From contig JAGHTH010000129.1 of assembly GCA_018065365.1 (NCBI GenBank), positions 1 to 10,794 of the forward strand: 10,794 nt of DNA, in the 5' to 3' direction. The DNA is from Candidatus Coliplasma caballi. GTDB taxonomy: Bacteria; Bacillota; Clostridia; Oscillospirales; CAG-382. Under the pieces are notes generated by a model. It saw only the letters and a program-made list of their open reading frames with translations, was not told where the DNA came from and ran no database searches. A program made the position numbers and the translations under genes. This document shows, piece by piece, positions 6,744-10,794 of the stretch (its first letter is position 1; each line of letters begins with the position of its first letter).

Positions 6744-7835
6744 ATGTCAACCACAACATCGCTCTACTTCCACTTTCCCTTTTGCACCCGGAAATGCAAC
6801 TATTGCGCGTTCTACTCTGTCCCGTGGGCGAGCGAAGCCCAGAAGGACGCGTACCTCGACGCGCTCAAAACGCAGGCGCTTTCGTTTGGCGAAACGCGCC
6901 CCGTCCCGTCGGTCTATTTCGGCGGCGGAACGCCCACCAACTTCGGTGTCTCACGGCTGACCGACCTGCTCTGCTTTGTCCGGGAGCATTTCTCCTTAAC
7001 GCCCGACGTCGAGATCACTTTGGAAGCCAACCCCGCCGACGTGTCCCCCGCCGACCTGCAAACGCTGCGAAACGCGGGCTTCAACCGCCTGTCGATCGGA
7101 ATGCAATCCTCGGACGACGCGCTGTTAAAATCGCTCGGCCGCAGGCACACTTTCGCGGACACGCGCGCAACCGTAGAAGCCGCCCGTGAAGCCGGTTTCC
7201 AAAACCTTTCGCTCGATCTGCTGTTCGCGCTGCCGGGGCAGACGCTTCCCGGCTTGGAAACCTCCGTCCGCGACGCGCTTTCGCTCTGTCCGGAACACAT
7301 TTCCGCCTACTCGCTCCAGCTCGAAGAAGGCACGGCGTTCTACCAAACCCGCGAAACGCTCTCTTTTCCGACCGAGGACGAGGAGGAAGCGCAGTACGAC
7401 GCGCTTTGCTCCTTGCTCGCGAACGCGGGCTATCGCCACTACGAGATTTCCTCCTTTGCCAAAGAGGGTTTCCGCTCCCGCCACAACCTGCGCTACTGGG
7501 ATCGCGGCGACTACCTCGGGATCGGCGCGGCGGCGCACTCGTTCTGGAACGGCAAGCGCTTCTCGAACGTCCCCGACCTCAAAGCGTACCTCGCTTCTCC
7601 CTTAACCGCCAACGACTACAAAAAAGCCGAACGCATCGACGAAACGGAAGCGTGGGAAGAAACCGTCATGCTCGGGCTCCGCACCGACGAGGGCATCCCG
7701 GCGTCGCTCGTTTCCTCCGAACATATTTCGCGGCTCGTTTCGCTCGGGCTTTTGGCTCAAAAAGGCGATCACGTCGCGCTGACCGAACGCGGCTGGCGCG
7801 TATCCAACGCCGTAATAGGACAGTTGTTATTATGA
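6744..7835 (+). CDS. hemW: Heme chaperone HemW (radical SAM, HemN-like)
   Basis: A 363-residue radical-SAM protein of the HemN/HemW group. Members near lepA were long annotated as oxygen-independent coproporphyrinogen III oxidase but are now regarded as heme chaperones. Near the N-terminus YFHFPFCTRKCNYCAFYS carries the CxxxCxxC cluster motif (Cys14, 18, 21). The following residue pattern CAF, rather than the CxC of true HemN, is the HemW form. Other family motifs are YFGGGTPTNF (58-67), LEANP (93-97), NRLSIGMQSSDD (114-125), LGRRH (131-135), DLLFALPGQT (158-167) and HISAYSLQLEEGT (185-197). The C-terminal part has RYWDRGDYLGIGAAAHSF, typical of HemW. Start ATG 6744 follows GAGG (6735-6738) at 5 nt. 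Its stop overlaps the next start codon (ATGA), indicating translational coupling. The usual hrcA is not next. Confidence 0.93.
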   Translation: MSTTTSLYFHFPFCTRKCNYCAFYSVPWASEAQKDAYLDALKTQALSFGETRPVPSVYFGGGTPTNFGVSRLTDLLCFVREHFSLTPDVEITLEANPADVSPADLQTLRNAGFNRLSIGMQSSDDALLKSLGRRHTFADTRATVEAAREAGFQNLSLDLLFALPGQTLPGLETSVRDALSLCPEHISAYSLQLEEGTAFYQTRETLSFPTEDEEEAQYDALCSLLANAGYRHYEISSFAKEGFRSRHNLRYWDRGDYLGIGAAAHSFWNGKRFSNVPDLKAYLASPLTANDYKKAERIDETEAWEETVMLGLRTDEGIPASLVSSEHISRLVSLGLLAQKGDHVALTERGWRVSNAVIGQLLL

Positions 7836-8347
7836 AAACACTTTTCAAAAAATTCTGGCCCTTGCTTCTCCTGCTCTTTGCCGCTTTGGTCGTCGGCGCG
7901 TTCTTTTTGTGGCGCTTCCTGTTCCCGAACGCCGAGTCCGCCGTCAAAGGTTACCTCAAGGCGTCGCTGACTTACGACGTGGACGGGCTGCTCCGCTACG
8001 GCTCGGAATACCAACTGGTCTCGCTCGCGGGCAACGGCGATGTTCCCAAAGAAACGCTCCGCGCCAACCTCAAAAAATACTACGAACAGAACGGCTTCAC
8101 GGGCAAAACCGGCAAAGTAACCTTCGATTCCGCCCGCGTTACCGTCTTTGAGCCGGGCAGCGCGACTTACGAAAAATACCTTTCCCTCTACGGCGAGAAA
8201 GCCGACGCTTCCGCCGTCTCCGGCATCGCCCGCGTAACCGTCAGCGCGTTCGTGGACGGCACCCTCCAAAAAGAATACTCCGTCCTCGCCGTCAAGTGCG
8301 GTGCCCGCTGGTACTACGGCTTTGTTCATTTTGAGGGAGCGAATTGA
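7832..8347 (+). CDS. Small membrane-anchored protein of unknown function
   Basis: I do not recognise a named family. The 171-residue product starts MKTLFKKFWP, followed by a hydrophobic segment (about 10-31, LLLLLFAALVVGAFFLWRFL). It fits a single N-terminal membrane anchor or uncleaved signal with a 140-residue domain outside. There is no lipobox cysteine. The outer part begins AVKGYLKASLTYDVDGLLRYGS, reminiscent of NTF2-like or DUF4878-like extracytoplasmic domains in which a helix of that type precedes a curved sheet. It ends in strands with CGARWYYGFVHFEG. The start ATG overlaps the hemW stop (ATGA), with AGGA at 7817-7820 as a distant binding site, so coupling to hemW is likely. Nothing links it to heme chemistry except position. 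The gene ends 14 bp before the large inverted repeat. Confidence 0.8.
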   Translation: MKTLFKKFWPLLLLLFAALVVGAFFLWRFLFPNAESAVKGYLKASLTYDVDGLLRYGSEYQLVSLAGNGDVPKETLRANLKKYYEQNGFTGKTGKVTFDSARVTVFEPGSATYEKYLSLYGEKADASAVSGIARVTVSAFVDGTLQKEYSVLAVKCGARWYYGFVHFEGAN

Positions 8348-8360
8348 GTTTGAGTTTGAG

Positions 8361-8555
8361 TTTTATGCGGGACTTTTTTCTTCGAAAGAAAAAAGCCCCG
8401 CACCCCAAAAAGAACTTATTGTAAGGAAAAATAAAAAGGAGAAGAGCCAGCGTCGGTTCTTCTCCATTTTTTTATTCCCATAACATAGGTTCTTTTTGAA
8501 AAGGGTGCGGGGAAGACTTTTTTCTTTTAAGAAAAAGTCTTCCCCGCATAAAAAC
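8361..8555. repeat. Composite ~195-bp imperfect inverted repeat (repeat copies 2 and 3)
   Basis: The left arm (8361-8448) and right arm (8455-8555) are imperfect reverse complements around a 6-nt centre. Each arm contains, from the outside in: TTTTATGCGGG; a T/A-rich inner hairpin closed by CCCCGCACCC; a CAAAAAGAAC-type tail; an AT-rich stretch; and GGAGAAG at the centre. Copy 2's own hairpin pairs GCGGG (8367-8371) with CCCGC (8397-8401). Copy 3's pairs TGCGGGGAAGACTTTTT (8506-8522) with AAAAAGTCTTCCCCGCA (8532-8548). It fills the gap between the unknown-function gene and the converging SGNH-Nudix gene, with 1 bp to the latter's stop. No ORF for a transposase is present. Confidence 0.75.
8438..8473. 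terminator. Bidirectional intrinsic terminator at the centre of the inverted repeat
   Basis: GGAGAAGAGCC (8438-8448) pairs with GGTTCTTCTCC (8455-8465), 11 pairs with one G-U, around a 6-nt loop. A T-run (8467-8473) follows on the + strand, and an A-rich run (8427-8437) gives the U-tract on the - strand. It suits the two genes converging here. Confidence 0.85.
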
Positions 8556-8556
8556 A

Positions 8557-9993
8557 TTACAATATCCTACTCGCAGCCGTGTACTCGCGCAGGTAGAGAC
8601 CGCGCTTTTCTTCAAAGACGGCGGCGAAATCGGCGTGGCGTGAAACGACCTGCAGGAACTGCTCGGGCGAAACCCATTCCGAAACAAGCCCGCGCTCCTG
8701 CTCCAGCGCCGTCAGACGTTTCTCCGTTCTGCCGCATGGCTCGCAGCGGTAATAGCGCGTAACGTAACGCACGTCCTCGTAGAATTCTTCCACGACGAGC
8801 AGTTCTTCGCCGACCTGAACGAGAACGCCGGTTTCCTCGGCGACCTCGCGAGCGCAGCATTGTTCGTCCGTTTCGCCGGGCTCTCTGCCGCCGCCGGGCG
8901 TCATGACCATGTCCATTTGCACGTCGCGGGAGATCAACAGCTTGCCGTCCTGCAGAACGATCCCGCGGGACGCGTAACGCGTGCGGACGAAAGGCGTGGC
9001 GCGGTTTTCCCCGAGAATGCGCGCGATCGGAACGAGCGGCTTGCCCTGCATCGCGCGCAGAAGCCCGTTCGCGTAGTAAGTGAAGCCCTCCTCGTTGGGA
9101 TGCAGGCGCGCGTCGGCAAACAGCGTCGTGTCGCGCGGGAAAAACGCGTCGCCCTCCACCACCGTTACGTTCGGATAGGAAGCACAAACGTCGCGGATAA
9201 TGTCTTTCGCTTCCTCAAACGTACCGACGCAGGTCGGCGGCTCGCAGTCCTTGCGCCAGATCGGGATGATCGCAAACACCGGCGTGTCCCCGAAGATCTC
9301 GTGCAGCTTTTTGTAGTAGTCGCGAGCGACGTCCGGGAAATTCCGCGTACCGTGCTTCCAATCGTTCGTGCCGAACGAAACGACGATGCGTTCGGGTACA
9401 AAGCCGGGGATCTCCGCGAGCGTTCCGGGGAAAAAGCCCGCCCCCGAGATTCCCTGGTTGAGCTGCTCATACCCCAACGTGTGCGCGACGATCGACGTGT
9501 AGCAACCGAACGGCGTGTGCGAATCGTAACCCTGCGTAATGCTGTCGCCGAGGAACAGCAGCTTCGGAAGCCGCGGCGCAGGGGTTACATCCCCGTCCGT
9601 GAAAATATCCTTGAGTTCCACTTTTTGCAGACACGGCAGGTACAGTTCGACTTCTTTCTCTCCCGCAGGAAGCGAGAAAGAACACGTCCCCTCGTCGTTT
9701 CCGACCTCTTTGCCGAACGAATCGACCTTTTTGCCGTTTACAAGCAGATCAAAGTAGAAGAACATTCTCGATACGGCGCCGGAAACGCGGTAGGAAAACG
9801 AAAGCGAACGCGCATCGGTGCGGAAGCAAAGCGAAACGCCTGCCGCACAGGGTACCTGCGACGCGTACCCCTTGCGCGAGAACTCCTCCGCCTGCCCGGG
9901 CAGCAAGCGTTCGAAGCCAAACCAGCCGTCCCGGTACGGAATCGAAACGACGCCCTTCGTTACGGCTTTTACAAGTTTTTCATCAAAAATCAT
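8557..9993 (-). CDS. Fusion protein: beta-sandwich, SGNH/GDSL hydrolase and Nudix hydrolase
   Basis: A 478-residue protein with three parts. Residues about 45-140 form a beta-sandwich-like domain (SLCFRTDARSLSFSYRV; FYFDLLVNGKKVDSFG). The SGNH domain spans about 143-318: block I FLGDSITQG (147-155, nucleophile Ser151), block II NQGISGAG (179-186), block III GTND (208-211), and block V DARLHPN (294-300, His298). After a short linker, about 335-470 is a Nudix domain. It begins RTRYASRGIVLQDGKLLISR and has a full Nudix box GGREPGETDEQCCAREVAEE then TGV (368-390) that matches Gx5Ex7REUxEExGU exactly. A later SEWVSPEQF is also typical of Nudix proteins. So one chain carries a predicted esterase and a diphosphate hydrolase; substrates are unknown. 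No signal peptide is seen, so it should be cytoplasmic. Start ATG 9993-9991 follows GGGAG at 8 nt. There is no frame break across the junction. Confidence 0.88.
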   Translation of the reverse strand: MIFDEKLVKAVTKGVVSIPYRDGWFGFERLLPGQAEEFSRKGYASQVPCAAGVSLCFRTDARSLSFSYRVSGAVSRMFFYFDLLVNGKKVDSFGKEVGNDEGTCSFSLPAGEKEVELYLPCLQKVELKDIFTDGDVTPAPRLPKLLFLGDSITQGYDSHTPFGCYTSIVAHTLGYEQLNQGISGAGFFPGTLAEIPGFVPERIVVSFGTNDWKHGTRNFPDVARDYYKKLHEIFGDTPVFAIIPIWRKDCEPPTCVGTFEEAKDIIRDVCASYPNVTVVEGDAFFPRDTTLFADARLHPNEEGFTYYANGLLRAMQGKPLVPIARILGENRATPFVRTRYASRGIVLQDGKLLISRDVQMDMVMTPGGGREPGETDEQCCAREVAEETGVLVQVGEELLVVEEFYEDVRYVTRYYRCEPCGRTEKRLTALEQERGLVSEWVSPEQFLQVVSRHADFAAVFEEKRGLYLREYTAASRIL

Positions 9994-10020
9994 TGCAATT
10001 TCTCCCGAATGTGCTATACT
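9993..10020 (+). promoter_or_regulatory. Probable promoter of ybaK
   Basis: -35 TTGCAA (9993-9998), a 16-bp spacer, and -10 TATACT (10015-10020), with TGC before it as an extended -10. The start would be near 10027, giving a leader of about 66 nt. The -35 overlaps the start codon of the divergent SGNH-Nudix gene. Confidence 0.55.
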
Positions 10021-10045
10021 GTATGCTGTAAAGGTATTATAGCAC
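10011..10045. repeat. Inverted repeat spanning the two facing -10 elements
   Basis: GTGCTATA (10011-10018) and TATAGCAC (10038-10045) are exact reverse complements 19 bp apart. Each arm includes most of an extended -10 element, one for each direction. This explains the symmetry without needing an operator, although a dyad-binding regulator is possible. Confidence 0.5.
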
Positions 10046-10064
10046 TTTCCTCTCGGAAAAGCAA
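10036..10064 (-). promoter_or_regulatory. Promoter of the SGNH-Nudix fusion gene
   Basis: Read on the - strand: -35 TTGCTT (10064-10059), a 17-bp spacer, and consensus -10 TATAAT (10041-10036), preceded by TGC (extended -10). The start would be near 10029, about 36 nt before the ATG. Its melting region coincides with that of the facing ybaK promoter. Confidence 0.8.
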
Positions 10065-10092
10065 TGTTTTTCTCATAAAAAAGAGGCGCAAA

Positions 10093-10578
10093 ATGGCAAA
10101 GCAGGAAGAAAAAACGAATGCGATGCGGATGCTCGACGTCGCCGGGCTCCCCTACACGACGGAACGTTACGAAGTCGATGAAAGCGACCTGTCCGGTGTC
10201 CACGCGGCGAGCGTGCTCGGGCTGGATCCCGACGTGATGTTCAAAACGCTGGTCGCAAAGGGCGACAAGCGCGGGTACCTCGTGTTCGTCATCCCGGTCG
10301 CCGAGGAGCTGGACCTCAAAAAATGCGCCCGCGCGGCAGGCGACAAGCGGGTGGAACTGATCCCGGTCAAAGATCTGCTCCCGCTGACGGGCTATCTGCG
10401 CGGCGGCTGCTCCCCCGTCGGCATGAAAAAGAAATTCCCGACCTATTTTGACGAAACGGTACTGCTCTGCGACCGGATCTATGTCAGCGCCGGTCAGCGC
10501 GGTCGTCAACTTTGCGTAAATGCGAAGCAATTTGTTGATTATCTTGAGGCAGAAACCGCCGATCTGACGGTCATTTGA
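10093..10578 (+). CDS. ybaK: Cys-tRNA(Pro)/Cys-tRNA(Cys) deacylase YbaK
   Basis: A 161-residue YbaK/EbsC-family protein, the normal length. It hydrolyses cysteine mischarged on tRNA(Pro) by prolyl-tRNA synthetase, protecting translation fidelity. The visible signs are the family pattern VFKTLVAKG-type segment (MFKTLVAKGD, 49-58), in which Lys51 matches the lysine essential in the Haemophilus enzyme, and the strongly conserved GYLRGGCSPVGMKKKFPTY (100-118). Its close ends VSAGQRGRQL and NAKQF are also typical. Start ATG 10093 follows GAGG (10083-10086) at 6 nt. It is transcribed away from the SGNH-Nudix gene and toward tRNA-Asp. The related EbsC and ProX branches differ in detail, so the exact tRNA specificity is inferred from family membership. 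Confidence 0.93.
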   Translation: MAKQEEKTNAMRMLDVAGLPYTTERYEVDESDLSGVHAASVLGLDPDVMFKTLVAKGDKRGYLVFVIPVAEELDLKKCARAAGDKRVELIPVKDLLPLTGYLRGGCSPVGMKKKFPTYFDETVLLCDRIYVSAGQRGRQLCVNAKQFVDYLEAETADLTVI

Positions 10579-10597
10579 GCAAGTTGAGCAAAACTGT

Positions 10598-10621
10598 CCA
10601 AAAAGTGCAGTCCGTTTTTGG
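10598..10621 (+). terminator. Weak hairpin downstream of ybaK
   Basis: CCAAAAA (10598-10604) pairs with TTTTTGG (10615-10621) around a 10-nt loop. The stem is AT-rich and followed by TCATATTTTTTG, so it is at best a weak terminator. No stronger one is seen before the tRNA promoter. Confidence 0.3.
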
Positions 10622-10643
10622 TCATATTTTTTGAAAAAACCTC

Positions 10644-10672
10644 TTGCATTTTTCGCGTTCATGTGGTATCAT
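10644..10672 (+). promoter_or_regulatory. Promoter of the tRNA-Asp gene
   Basis: -35 TTGCAT (10644-10649), a 17-bp spacer, and -10 TATCAT (10667-10672) with TGG before it as an extended -10. The start near 10679 would leave about 34 nt of leader to be removed from the tRNA precursor. Confidence 0.7.
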
Positions 10673-10712
10673 AACAAAGCGCCGTGAGAAAAAGCGTCTT
10701 TGAGCGGTACAT

Positions 10713-10789
10713 GGTTCAGTAGTTCAGTTGGTTAGAACGCCGCCCTGTCACGGCGGAGGTCAGGGGTTCGAGTCCCCTCTGAATCGCCA
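10713..10789 (+). tRNA. tRNA-Asp (anticodon GTC)
   Basis: A full 77-nt cloverleaf can be folded, with CCA encoded. The acceptor stem is GGTTCAG (10713-10719) with CTGAATC (10779-10785), including one G-U. The D stem is GTTC/GAAC. The anticodon stem CCGCC/GGCGG encloses the loop CTGTCAC with anticodon GTC (10747-10749), decoding GAC and GAU. The T arm is AGGGG-TTCGAGT-CCCCT. G10786 is the discriminator, as expected for tRNA-Asp, followed by CCA. The window ends 5 bp later, so further tRNAs could follow. Confidence 0.97.
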
Positions 10790-10794
10790 TTTGC

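Noticed and set aside
8361..8555. Insertion sequence or CRISPR array
   Set aside because: There is no transposase frame, no target-site duplication that I can establish, and no regularly spaced direct repeats. The structure is an inverted repeat.
8730..8745. Zinc ribbon in the Nudix part (Cys417, Cys420)
   Set aside because: Only one CxxC pair is present. A zinc site of the NudC kind needs a second pair, which is not seen nearby.
8860..10092. An in-frame upstream extension of ybaK on the + strand
   Set aside because: The extension is antisense to the SGNH-Nudix gene. YbaK proteins are about 160 residues, and ATG 10093 has a good binding site.

Overview
The window reads as chromosome of a Gram-positive-type bacterium, most likely a class Clostridia (Firmicutes) gut-type organism of moderate to high G+C. 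The basis is a single-chain SecDF, GGAGG-type ribosome binding sites, many sigma-A-like promoters (TTGNNN, 17 bp, TATAAT), the classic Firmicutes pair lepA-hemW, and a YegS/DgkB-type lipid kinase. The species cannot be named from the sequence. No plasmid, phage, IS transposase or CRISPR array is visible.

Layout. Positions 1-126 are the 3' end of rplL, closed by a strong bidirectional terminator. A leftward gene for a cytoplasmic SGNH/GDSL hydrolase with an N-terminal beta-sandwich (191-1303) converges on it. Divergent from that gene, a lipid kinase (1499-2383, TTG start) has its own near-consensus promoter. A second strong promoter directly after the kinase stop drives secDF (2493-4751). The secDF leader contains a hairpin and a possible 13-codon upstream ORF whose stop overlaps the secDF start. 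A perfect 11-bp stem-loop separates secDF from lepA (4821-6632). lepA is followed by hemW (6744-7835) and, with an ATGA overlap, a small membrane-anchored protein of unknown function (7832-8347).

From 8361 to 8555 lies an imperfect inverted repeat of about 195 bp with a terminator at its centre. It sits between convergent genes. Its half-unit also appears, diverged, between lepA and hemW (6641-6696), so this is a small dispersed palindromic repeat family. The leftward gene beyond it (8557-9993) is the most unusual item: one protein made of a beta-sandwich, an SGNH esterase domain with all the expected catalytic blocks, and a complete Nudix hydrolase domain. It is divergent from ybaK (10093-10578), a Cys-tRNA(Pro) deacylase, and the two promoters overlap face to face. 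The window ends with a tRNA-Asp(GTC) gene with its own promoter.

Functionally, most genes are housekeeping for translation and export: L7/L12, LepA, YbaK and tRNA-Asp for translation, and SecDF for secretion. HemW handles heme, and a lipid kinase handles membrane lipid signalling or recycling. The two SGNH proteins share the same two-domain core and are probably distant paralogues; one carries the extra Nudix domain. The best candidates for something undescribed are the SGNH-Nudix fusion, the palindromic repeat family, and the secDF leader.
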